Source of the DNA: Nocardia gamkensis NBRC 108242 | Lineage (GTDB): Bacteria; Actinomycetota; Actinomycetes; Mycobacteriales; Mycobacteriaceae | Assembly (NCBI RefSeq): GCF_001612985.1 | Contig: NZ_BDBM01000031.1 | Coordinates: forward strand, 44,484 to 108,483 | Length of the DNA stretch: 64,000 nucleotides | Reading direction: 5' to 3' | Shown: positions 35,914 to 42,532 of the stretch, in pieces | How positions within the stretch are numbered: position 1 is the first letter of the stretch | Layout of the letters: each line of letters starts with the position of its first letter | Position numbers and translations under genes: made by a program | Notes under the pieces: generated by a model | Databases searched by the model: none | Told to the model about the DNA's origin: nothing | The model's input: the letters and a program-made list of their open reading frames with translations, nothing else

Positions 35914-36303
35914 ATGACCGCCACAGCGGGCAGGCCGCCGCAGAGCCACGACGATGCGTGCCGGACACGGGAAGTGCTGGACATCGTCGGGGACAAGTGG
36001 TCACTGCTGGTCGTGCGACACCTCAGTCATGGGCCACGCCGGTTCAGCGAACTCAAGCGCGATATCGACGGAATCAGCCAGCGCATGCTCACTGTCACCC
36101 TGCGCGCCCTGGAACGCGACGGCATCCTGACCCGGACGGTGCGCAATGTCATGCCACCCCACGTCAGCTACGAACTCACTCCGATGGGCACGAGTCTGCG
36201 CGCAGCGGCCCTACCCCTGCTGGAGTGGAGCATTACGCACCTGGCGCACATCGACGCCGCCCGCGCCGAATACGACACACGCGTCGACGCCACGTCCACC
36301 TAG
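35914..36303 (+). CDS. HxlR family (YodB-like) transcriptional regulator
   Basis: 129 residues starting at ATG 35914 after AGGAGGTAACC. Winged helix: VLDIVGDKWSLLVVRHLSHGPRRFSEL, then ISQRMLTVTLRALERDGILTR. A single Cys at position 16 (DDACRTREV) matches the redox or quinone-sensing cysteine of YodB/HypR-like members. Probably represses the divergent hydrolase and itself, and responds to electrophiles; this is inferred from family and context. Confidence 0.88.
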   Translation: MTATAGRPPQSHDDACRTREVLDIVGDKWSLLVVRHLSHGPRRFSELKRDIDGISQRMLTVTLRALERDGILTRTVRNVMPPHVSYELTPMGTSLRAAALPLLEWSITHLAHIDAARAEYDTRVDATST

Positions 36304-36334
36304 TGCGGAACCGGCCCCGCGCGTCTTGCCGCCT

Positions 36335-36513
36335 GTGCTGACCGACAGTGTGTCCACGGCGCCGACGGCCGCACGTCCATCTTCGCCCGCGGCGCCTGCG
36401 CGGCGGTGACCGGGCCCAGCGGCACCGGGAAAACCAGCCCGCCTGGCCGACTTCTGCTACTGCTGCTCAACCCCGGTCTCGGCGCCCGCTCCTCGAGCGA
36501 ACAGCCCGACAGG
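36335..36513 (+). pseudogene. ABC-transporter ATPase fragment around a Walker A motif
   Basis: One rightward frame reads GACAAVTGPSGTGKT, with the Walker A GPSGTGKT encoded at 36412-36435, followed by LLLLLLNPGLG. Just upstream, the words VHGADGRTSIFARG match the usual approach to Walker A in ABC ATPases. No start, and the frame ends at a TGA near 36513, so it is at most a 50-residue relic. Confidence 0.5.
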
Positions 36514-36626
36514 TGAACCCACTCGCCCTACGGGTCGTGCGCGGGCGATCGCGCCGGAAGATACAGCGACGCGAGGTGGGCGTGTCTGCTGGGGTGCGGG
36601 TCGGCGGGCTGCAAGCATGGGCGCCC

Positions 36627-37214
36627 ATGTCCGGTGCGAAGAAGAAGCCGACCCGCCGCCGTGCCAGCCGATCCGGCGGGGACGTGACCTGGGGCTCACC
36701 GCGTGGCGAGGCGGCGTGGGTCGAGGCGATGCGCGCGCACATCTGGCATCGCCGATACCCGCCGTCGTCGGTGATGCAGGCGCTGGGCACACCCTGCGGT
36801 CACCCCGTGCCCGCGGCGGACATGCGGGTGTTCGCCGGGCTGGACATCATGATGCGAGTACGCGGCTGGAGTTTTCTCGGGGAATGCTCCGGCCCGGAAG
36901 TCCTCACCTGGATCTACGAACCCTCCGACGCCGGCGAAAGCCATCTCGACCGCGGCCTGGAACCGGTCACGACGATCGCGGCCACCCTCGACCGCTCGCT
37001 ACCGACCGATACCGTGCGCGACTGCGAAGTCGAAGTCCTGCTCGTCGGCACCCCCTACAGCCAAGCCCGCCTCACCGGCCTGACCGGCCTCACACCACAC
37101 CTCGCGCTCATCGAGGCCCACCGCCCCGGCGACCCCATCACCCTCCCGTTCCCCCTCGGCCGCGCCCGCGCCACCGACCGCGCCCACCAGCCTCATATCG
37201 GCGCCGATCGATGA
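36627..37214 (+). CDS. Hypothetical protein
   Basis: 195 residues from ATG 36627 (MSGAKKKPTRRRAS), a basic amino end followed by DVTWGSPRGEAAWVEAMRAHIWHRRYPPSSV. Good G/C bias at third positions through residue 185. No domain recognised and no membrane segment. The basic leader may bind nucleic acid. An upstream extension of the frame is not supported because it runs over the ABC relic. Confidence 0.55.
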   Translation: MSGAKKKPTRRRASRSGGDVTWGSPRGEAAWVEAMRAHIWHRRYPPSSVMQALGTPCGHPVPAADMRVFAGLDIMMRVRGWSFLGECSGPEVLTWIYEPSDAGESHLDRGLEPVTTIAATLDRSLPTDTVRDCEVEVLLVGTPYSQARLTGLTGLTPHLALIEAHRPGDPITLPFPLGRARATDRAHQPHIGADR

Positions 37215-37297
37215 TGCGGCAAGGTTGTGACCAGCGATAAGATCATGAACAGGTGGGGGAACCGCAGAAGATTGGATCTCGGAAGGAGATGAGATCG

Positions 37298-37390
37298 ATG
37301 GGCCCCTTCGGCCTCGATCTCGGCGTCGGCCTCCACATGTTCCTCAGATGGCTCGCCATCACGTTCGGAATCGGATACGGCCTCAGCTGA
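37298..37390 (+). CDS. 30-residue small membrane-type peptide
   Basis: ATG 37298 lies 9 nt after AGGAG and encodes a short peptide MGPFGLDLGVGLHMF then LRWLAITFGIGYGLS. It is hydrophobic with one Arg and could form a single membrane helix. It has a good ribosome-binding site and ends at TGA 37390. Whether it is expressed cannot be told from sequence. Confidence 0.4.
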   Translation: MGPFGLDLGVGLHMFLRWLAITFGIGYGLS

Positions 37391-37416
37391 CGGCGTGGCT
37401 CTTGATTCGCGTGGGC

Positions 37417-37590
37417 TCATCGGCGAGGTGGCAGCACCTTTGCCGGGGCGCTTCGCAGGGCGTGTCGTAGTTCTGTTCGGTCGTCGAAGGCGAGTGTCAC
37501 GGCGCCGTATGTTTGTACGGGGTCGTGTCCGCGGCCGGCGACGACGAGGACGTCGCCGGGTTGTGCGAGGGCGACGGCCATGGGCGGTGT
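37417..37590 (-). pseudogene. MurE carboxyl-terminal fragment
   Basis: Leftward frame gives AVALAQPGDVLVVAGRGHD, then PVQTYGAVTLAFDDRTELRHAL. This is the end of UDP-MurNAc-tripeptide ligase (MurE), where AQPGDVVLVAGKGHE and FDDR are conserved. The catalytic and Mur-central domains are absent, so it cannot function. It lies directly downstream of the Fe-S regulator gene. Confidence 0.65.
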
Positions 37591-37603
37591 CGTGCGGTGC
37601 GGT

Positions 37604-38296
37604 TCAGGTTGTCCCACGCACTTCGACGCAGCATTCGCCGTCCCGTGGCGCGAGTACCGCGTGGACGCTGTCGGTGCCGAGCCCGGTGAGTATGCCGGAG
37701 CAGAAGGCATGGTTGAGACCGCACACCAGGTCGGGGGCGGTGGTTGCCAGCGGGTGGAAGGGGCAGTTGCGCAGTCGCACGCAAGTCGGGGCTTCGCGGC
37801 TGGGTTCGAAGCCGTGTTCGGCGAGCACGCCCTGCATCAGGGTCAGCGCGCGCTCGGCTCCCAGCCGGCCGGGCTTGACCCGTTCCCGCTCGGCGCCACC
37901 GAGTTCCTCGCCGCGTCGCCGCGCGACCCGCATCGCCGCCTCGCGCGCGGTTTCGTCCTCGCGCTCGCTCAGCACGGCGCCCATCAGGATCTCGGCCAGC
38001 ACCTCGTAGCGGCGTTCGGGAATGCTCACCCGGACCTCGGTATCGGTGGGCTCGTAGACCTTCGGGGCGCGCCCGACGCGGCGAACGCCGCCGACTGCCT
38101 CGTACCGAGCGCGCAGCAGTCCGGCGTCGACCAGCTTGTCCAGATGGAACGCGGCCAGCTTGCGGGAGATCCCCACCTCGGCGGCGGCTTCGTCCCGGGT
38201 GACGGGCCGACGTGCTCGCCGGATGAACCAGTACATCCCGCGCCGCGAATCGTCCTCGAGAACCGCGACGGCGCCGATCGCCGCTTCGTTGGTCAC
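37604..38296 (-). CDS. DeoR/ArsR-like regulator with a cysteine cluster (predicted Fe-S sensor)
   Basis: 230 residues. Winged helix at about 10-80 (RRPVTRDEAAAEVGISRKLAAFHLDKLVDAGLL is split by a turn after AAAEVG). The carboxyl third has cysteines at 172, 178, 192 and 199 within RNCPFHPLA and LVCGLNHAFC, plus 222 and 223. This arrangement resembles the SufR/COG2345 regulators that ligate an iron-sulfur cluster. Probably an oxygen, redox or NO sensor. Divergent from the DUF2231 gene; a palindrome at 38304-38318 sits just upstream of its start. Confidence 0.82.
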   Translation of the reverse strand: MTNEAAIGAVAVLEDDSRRGMYWFIRRARRPVTRDEAAAEVGISRKLAAFHLDKLVDAGLLRARYEAVGGVRRVGRAPKVYEPTDTEVRVSIPERRYEVLAEILMGAVLSEREDETAREAAMRVARRRGEELGGAERERVKPGRLGAERALTLMQGVLAEHGFEPSREAPTCVRLRNCPFHPLATTAPDLVCGLNHAFCSGILTGLGTDSVHAVLAPRDGECCVEVRGTT

Positions 38297-38303
38297 CCGA
38301 TCA

Positions 38304-38318
38304 CAATAACGCTTATCG
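38304..38318. promoter_or_regulatory. Near-palindrome, candidate operator of the Fe-S regulator
   Basis: CAATAA, 3 nt, TTATCG, 8 nt upstream of the regulator start (38296) in the divergent space with DUF2231. Another CGATAA/TTATCG pair occurs at 41256-41273 with a 6-nt spacer. Confidence 0.4.
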
Positions 38319-38424
38319 AAGTAGGTGAAAACACTCGCATCCCGCCATCACATGCTCTGGGTTGACCTCAGACTCAATTACGCCAATAATTTTTGTCGAT
38401 ACTCGACTCGATGTGGAGGGTGTG

Positions 38425-38937
38425 ATGAGCGGCGAACCGCAACAGGGCAAGCAGCCGGTGAGCGCGGTGCTGACCGGGCCGTACGGGCACCCGTTCCACC
38501 CGATCCTGGTGACGGTCCCGATCGGCACGTGGGTCGCGAGCGTGGTGTTCGACCTCGCCTCCCACGTGGTGGCAGACCCGGCGTTCCTGGCCGAAGGCGC
38601 GCAGTGGCTGATCGCGATCGGTGTACTGGGCGCGCTGGCCGCCGCGGCGGTCGGCTTCCTGGATCTACTGGGGATCCCGACCGGCACCCCCGCGTTCCGC
38701 ACCGGCCTGCTCCACATGAGCTTGAACCTGGCCGTCACCGTGGCCTTCGCCGCCGATTTTCTGTGGCGGCGATCCATCGACGACCTGCACCGTCCGGTAC
38801 CGGCCGGGCCGGTGGCGCTGTCGGTGGCGAGTGTGGCCGCGCTGGCCGTCTCCGGTTACCTCGGCGGAAAACTGGCATACCACTACGGCGTCCGGGTGGC
38901 CGACGAAACCACCCAGGCCGCAGGATTCCGGCACTGA
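38425..38937 (+). CDS. DUF2231 membrane protein
   Basis: 170 residues from ATG 38425 with GGAGGG upstream. GHPFHPILVTVPIGTWVAS is the DUF2231 signature with conserved histidines, followed by four membrane helices and another His in GLLHMSLNL. Function unknown; the family may bind haem or take part in membrane redox. First of a three-gene rightward set ending with FolE, opposite a predicted Fe-S regulator that probably controls it. Confidence 0.85.
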   Translation: MSGEPQQGKQPVSAVLTGPYGHPFHPILVTVPIGTWVASVVFDLASHVVADPAFLAEGAQWLIAIGVLGALAAAAVGFLDLLGIPTGTPAFRTGLLHMSLNLAVTVAFAADFLWRRSIDDLHRPVPAGPVALSVASVAALAVSGYLGGKLAYHYGVRVADETTQAAGFRH

Positions 38938-38968
38938 ACGTCCTTCCATCCGTACTTACAAGGAGCAC

Positions 38969-39388
38969 ATGATGGGCATCGCGGCTTTGATCACCTGGCT
39001 GTTGACTGCCGCCGGCGGGTTCGTCCTGCTGGGCACGTGGATCGCCAAGGGCGGAACCCGGCAACCGGCTACCACCCACTTGCCACCGCCGGTGGTGTTC
39101 GGTCATTTCCTGCTCGCCGTCGCCGGGCTCGTCGTCTGGATCGCGTATCTGGTCGCCGACTCCGACGCGCTGGCCTGGACCGCGTTCGCACTGCTGGTGC
39201 CGGTCGCCCTCCTCGGATTCACCATGCTGGCCAGGTGGCTTCCGGTCTACCGCGACCGCACCACCACAGCGCAGGATCCCCCGGCCGAACGACACTTTCC
39301 AATCGCGGTCGTCGGCGGGCACGGTGTGTTCGCCGTTGTCACCGTTGTGCTGGTGCTGCTGACCGCTCTCGGCGTCGGTGGGAGCTAG
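38969..39388 (+). CDS. Four-helix membrane protein
   Basis: 139 residues from ATG 38969, with AGGAG 5 nt upstream (ATG 38972 equally possible). Helices near 5-25, 45-65, 70-88 and 112-132. No family named; context with DUF2231 suggests a partner in the same membrane function. It ends 3 nt before the FolE start, so the three genes form one operon. Confidence 0.72.
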   Translation: MMGIAALITWLLTAAGGFVLLGTWIAKGGTRQPATTHLPPPVVFGHFLLAVAGLVVWIAYLVADSDALAWTAFALLVPVALLGFTMLARWLPVYRDRTTTAQDPPAERHFPIAVVGGHGVFAVVTVVLVLLTALGVGGS

Positions 39389-39391
39389 CCC

Positions 39392-39988
39392 GTGTCACGC
39401 CCTGCTCTACGCGTCATCCACGAACCGGTCAACACCATCGACCTGGTCGCCGCCGAACGCGCGGCTGGTGAGTTCCTCACCGCGCTCGGTGTCGGACTCG
39501 ACGACGAACACCTGCATGCCACCCCGGGGAGAATGGCCCGCGCCTACGCCGAACTGTTCACCCCACGCCCGTTCGACCTGACGACCTTCCCCAACGACGA
39601 GGGCTACGACGAACTCGTGCTGGCTCGCCGCATCCCGCTGCGATCGGTGTGCGAACACCACCTGCTGCCGTTCGTCGGCGTCGCCCACGTCGGCTACCTG
39701 CCGGGGGAGCGCATCCTCGGACTATCCAAACTCGCCCGCATCGTCGAGCACTTCTCCCGCCGCCCCCAAGTCCAGGAACGACTCACCAAACAGGTCGCCG
39801 ACTGGCTCGCCGAACACCTGCAACCCCAAGGCGTCGGCGTCGTCATCGAAGCCGAACACACCTGCATGACCCTGCGCGGCGTGCAAGCCACCGGCACCAC
39901 CACCGTCACCTCGACACTGCTCGGCACCCTGCGTGAAGACGCCCGCTCCCGCCAGGAATTCCTCTCCCTCACCGGAATCGCACCCTGA
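39392..39988 (+). CDS. folE: GTP cyclohydrolase I
   Basis: 198 residues from GTG 39392. The zinc ligands are visible: C87 and H90 in CEHHLLPF and C158 in AEHTCMT. GYLPGERILGLSKLARIVEHF and QATGTTTVTSTLLG are conserved family stretches. Converts GTP to 7,8-dihydroneopterin triphosphate, the first step of folate and tetrahydropterin synthesis. Its position outside a folate cluster, next to DUF2231 and a redox regulator, suggests a second paralogue with a conditional role. Confidence 0.92.
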   Translation: MSRPALRVIHEPVNTIDLVAAERAAGEFLTALGVGLDDEHLHATPGRMARAYAELFTPRPFDLTTFPNDEGYDELVLARRIPLRSVCEHHLLPFVGVAHVGYLPGERILGLSKLARIVEHFSRRPQVQERLTKQVADWLAEHLQPQGVGVVIEAEHTCMTLRGVQATGTTTVTSTLLGTLREDARSRQEFLSLTGIAP

Positions 39989-40032
39989 TGCCCACCCCCA
40001 CATGGCCGCGAGCGCCACCGAACCCGCCGTAG

Positions 40033-40050
40033 CTCCCGCGGTCGCGGGAG
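40033..40050 (+). terminator. Tight GC hairpin after folE
   Basis: CTCCCGCG and CGCGGGAG flank two bases about 45 nt after the folE stop. No T-run, so it may be an intrinsic-like stop or may mask the following GGGAGG. Confidence 0.4.
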
Positions 40051-40091
40051 GAAACAGAATTTGCTCAGCAATGGGTCAGGAGGTGATGAAC

Positions 40092-40175
40092 ATGATGATG
40101 TCACCGATGCTGATGCAGATCGTGGACATGGCGCGCAACATGTGGAACATGATGTTCCCGACCATGCCCATGTAG
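40092..40175 (+). CDS. Methionine-rich microprotein
   Basis: 27 residues from ATG 40092, 8 nt after AGGAGG (40078-40083); 11 of the 27 residues are Met, in MMMSPMLM, then QIVDMARNMWNMMFPTMPM. An in-frame ATG 40071 would give 34 residues. Such Met density suits a soft-metal (Cu(I)/Ag(I)) ligand or a membrane-surface helix. It follows folE in the same direction after a hairpin. The good ribosome-binding site is the main support; no family known to me. Confidence 0.5.
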   Translation: MMMSPMLMQIVDMARNMWNMMFPTMPM

Positions 40176-40191
40176 TGACATCGACCCAGCG

Positions 40192-40235
40192 ACTGGACAG
40201 AAAACCACGCAACCACGCGAAAAGCTCTGTCCAGT
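40192..40235 (+). terminator. Inverted repeat after the Met-rich gene
   Basis: Arms ACTGGACAG (40192-40200) and CTGTCCAGT (40227-40235) with a 26-nt loop begin 17 nt after the stop. Could be a terminator hairpin or the border of mobile DNA, since a transposase relic follows. Confidence 0.35.
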
Positions 40236-40317
40236 CCACCCTGCCGGACACCCGCCCGCGCTGCTGGCATCGCAGGCGGTGGGACTATCTCGCTAAAGGT
40301 GTTTCCGGCGGTTTCTC

Positions 40318-40465
40318 TCAGTAGGTTCGGGCGTCGGGCCAGCGGTCGGCGAAGGTGATCGCGAACGCGTTGACCGCGGGCTTCCAGCGCATCGTCCATC
40401 GTGCCCGACCGGCGCCGGTCGGGTCGAGCGAACGAGTCACCAGATACAGGCATTTCAGCGCTGCT
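40318..40465 (-). pseudogene. IS256-family transposase, carboxyl-terminal fragment
   Basis: Leftward frame gives ALKCLYLVTRSLDPTG, then RARWTMRWKPAVNAFAITF ending DARTY. This is the end of Mutator/IS256 transposases, where RSLDPTGxGxxRW and WKxALNxFAI are typical. An in-frame TAA just before ALKC shows that the rest is gone. Stop at 40318-40320. Confidence 0.7.
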
Positions 40466-40792
40466 TAGGTTCAAGGGGTCAATGCAACACCCGTCATGAC
40501 GAGGGGTTTGTGTTGGGGCGTCCTGCGATTTCGGTTGAACCCGGGCGCGCGGACGATATGGGATCGGGCACTGCCGGCACACCTGGGGTTCGTGCGTTCG
40601 CTGCTGGAGGCCCAGGCCTGCCGGCTCGCGGACACCTCGCGAGAGACCGGGTGACCGTCCATCTTCCGATCCATTGACCGGGAATCGACCGGCCGGACAA
40701 CCAGCGGCCCGCCCCCTTCTGCCCCTGAAACGATCGACGTCGTGAACACCGCCCACCATCCGGAGTCAGCTGTGAGCCATGGGAGTCGTAGG
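40466..40792. other. Stretch after the IS256 relic, no supportable gene
   Basis: About 330 nt. A GGGTCAATGCAACAC at about 40477-40491 resembles an insertion-sequence end, but no matching second end or transposase was found. Short frames in both directions lack a recognisable domain. Confidence 0.35.
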
Positions 40793-41203
40793 ATGTCCAC
40801 CGAAAGCAGAACCACCGTGCCAGGCCGGGCGGCGCTGCGCCTTTCAGCGGTACTGCTGATAGGCGGGAGTCTCCACTTCATCGCCCCGAGGTTCTTCGAT
40901 GGCATCATTCCGCCTGTGCTGCCGGGCAATCCACGCGCGTACACTCGCGTGTCCGGAGCAGCTGCACTCGGTGTCGGCACCGGCCTGGCCATTCCGCGAA
41001 CCCGCCGAATCTCCGCCTTCCTCGCGCGGATATTCTTCATCGCCGTCATGCCGGCCAAGATCCAGATGGCCGTCGACTGGCTACACAGCGACACCAAAAC
41101 CCGGGCCGTCAAGATCGCTGGCATCATCCAGTTGTTCTGGCAGATCCCCCTCATCACCGAAGCGCGCAAAGCCCAGGGAACCGAGCCGATTTGCCCGCGT
41201 TGA
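40793..41203 (+). CDS. DoxX-like membrane protein
   Basis: 136 residues from ATG 40793 (GTG 40742 also in frame). Four hydrophobic segments, starting LRLSAVLLIGGSLHFIAPRFFDGIIP, with PNPRAYTRVSG-like loop PGNPRAYTRVSG and a final FWQIPLITEARKAQ. This is the DoxX/DUF4267-like small membrane family seen in actinobacteria; function unknown, perhaps membrane redox or quinone-linked. Confidence 0.72.
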   Translation: MSTESRTTVPGRAALRLSAVLLIGGSLHFIAPRFFDGIIPPVLPGNPRAYTRVSGAAALGVGTGLAIPRTRRISAFLARIFFIAVMPAKIQMAVDWLHSDTKTRAVKIAGIIQLFWQIPLITEARKAQGTEPICPR

Positions 41204-41606
41204 GCACGGTGCGGGCCACTCGGCCGCACTCGGGCAACAGTTGAGTACAAGCGAGCGATAATGCCGCTTATCGAGCGGTCGCAGGCATTCCGCGCCGCAT
41301 GAAAGTGTTCCTCCGGGTGGCGGAGCAGGGCGCATCCCCTAGTTTCGCCGGATGGGCCGCAGAGTTCGGCCCAGCGCTGGCTGCGGGTGTGGTGACCAGG
41401 TGCAGCGGTCGGATGCACACCCGAAACCATCACCACAGCAAGCGCATTCGCTGCCCGCGCTTCCCCGGCGGGTGTCGGAGAACGGACGAAATCGGACAGT
41501 GGAACGCTGGCCCGAGGGCTGATGGTGCGAGTTAATGGAAGGTGCGGGCCCGCAACCGAATCCGAGTAATCGCTCGGGGAGCATCATCAGCTAGGAGGGC
41601 TGCGTT
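41204..41606. other. Intergenic region with palindrome CGATAA/TTATCG
   Basis: About 400 nt. CGATAA (41256-41261) and TTATCG (41268-41273) form a 6-nt spaced palindrome similar to that near the Fe-S regulator. Frames here are poor. An AGGAGGG about 10 nt before ATG 41607 serves the IPT gene. Confidence 0.5.
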
Positions 41607-42350
41607 ATGCCTATTTCACCGAATCAGGGGTCGACCGGGGGCGGGACCACGGTCACCATCACCGGCACGAACCTCGCGGGCGCCACCGCGGTGCGCTTCG
41701 GTTCCAAGTCGGCCACCATCACCGCCAACACGGCCACGTCGGTCACCGTCATCTCTCCCTCCGGAGCGGGAACGGTCCCGGTGACCGTGACCACTCCAGG
41801 GGGGACCAGCAACCCGCTGTCGTTCTTCTATGTCGGGGCGCCGTTCAAGGCCGCATTGTCCCCGGTTTTCGGTGTCACCGCGGGCGGTGACACGGTGACC
41901 ATCACCGGGACCGGCCTGTCCACGGCCACCGCGGTGGCGTTCGGCGCCAACTCCGCGACCCCGACGGTGGTCAACGACGGCACGTTGACGGTGACCGTGC
42001 CCGCGGGCGCGGCGGCCGGGCCGGTGGGTGTCAGCGTCACTACCGCCGGCGGCACCAACAACGGCCTGTCCTACACCTATGTCGACGCGCCCACCATCGG
42101 GACCCCGTCCCCGGCTTCGGGTCCGACCTCCGGCGGCACCGCGGTGACCATTCCGGGCACCGGCCTGACCACCACCCAGTCGGTCACCTTCGACGGTGTC
42201 GCGGCACCGTTCTCCGTCATCGCCGACACCTCGGTCACCGCGGTCACCCCGCCGGGAACCGCTGGTGCCGTCGATGTCGTGGTGACCACCAGCGGAGGCA
42301 GCGTCACCGGGACCGATGCCTTCACCTACGTCGCCGGACCGGGTATCTGA
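41607..42350 (+). CDS. Three-repeat IPT/TIG domain protein
   Basis: 247 residues from ATG 41607, preceded by AGGAGGG. Three immunoglobulin-like IPT/TIG units of about 82 residues, each with SPxxGxTxGGTxVTITGTxL at the start, AVxFG in the middle, and VTTxGGT and a closing Y. There is no signal peptide, no membrane helix and no cysteines, which is unusual because IPT repeats mostly occur in surface proteins. Probably a structural or adhesive beta protein. Paired with the larger IPT gene downstream, after two strong hairpins. Confidence 0.82.
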   Translation: MPISPNQGSTGGGTTVTITGTNLAGATAVRFGSKSATITANTATSVTVISPSGAGTVPVTVTTPGGTSNPLSFFYVGAPFKAALSPVFGVTAGGDTVTITGTGLSTATAVAFGANSATPTVVNDGTLTVTVPAGAAAGPVGVSVTTAGGTNNGLSYTYVDAPTIGTPSPASGPTSGGTAVTIPGTGLTTTQSVTFDGVAAPFSVIADTSVTAVTPPGTAGAVDVVVTTSGGSVTGTDAFTYVAGPGI

Positions 42351-42371
42351 CCTGGTCATCCGCGCGGCGCA

Positions 42372-42442
42372 GCGCGGTCATCGGATGACCGCGCCGCCCG
42401 GCCCCCGGGGCAGGCAAGCCACCATCTGCCTGCCTGGGGGCC
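42372..42442 (+). terminator. Two consecutive GC-rich hairpins between IPT genes
   Basis: First: arms GCGCGGTCATC (42372-42382) and GATGACCGCGC (42384-42394). Second: GGCCCCC (42400-42406) pairing with GGGGGCC (42436-42442), with inner CAGGCA/TGCCTG pairing. No T-run. Likely a terminator or attenuator that sets different levels for the two IPT proteins. Confidence 0.5.
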
Positions 42443-42532
42443 GGATCCCCGTCGGCACCGCGAGTTGCCTTGCCCGAAGATCCTGCCACGGCTGGGCGGG
42501 GGCCGTGGTCCGCTTGTGAAGGAGCATGTCTC

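Noticed and set aside
40477..40640. Possible intact IS30-like element end
   Set aside because: One end-like sequence only; no second end, no transposase catalytic motif found.
40471..41436. Leftward 321-codon frame opposite the DoxX-like gene
   Set aside because: Composition Arg/Ser/Pro-rich without domain; the rightward frame encodes a membrane protein with proper helices.
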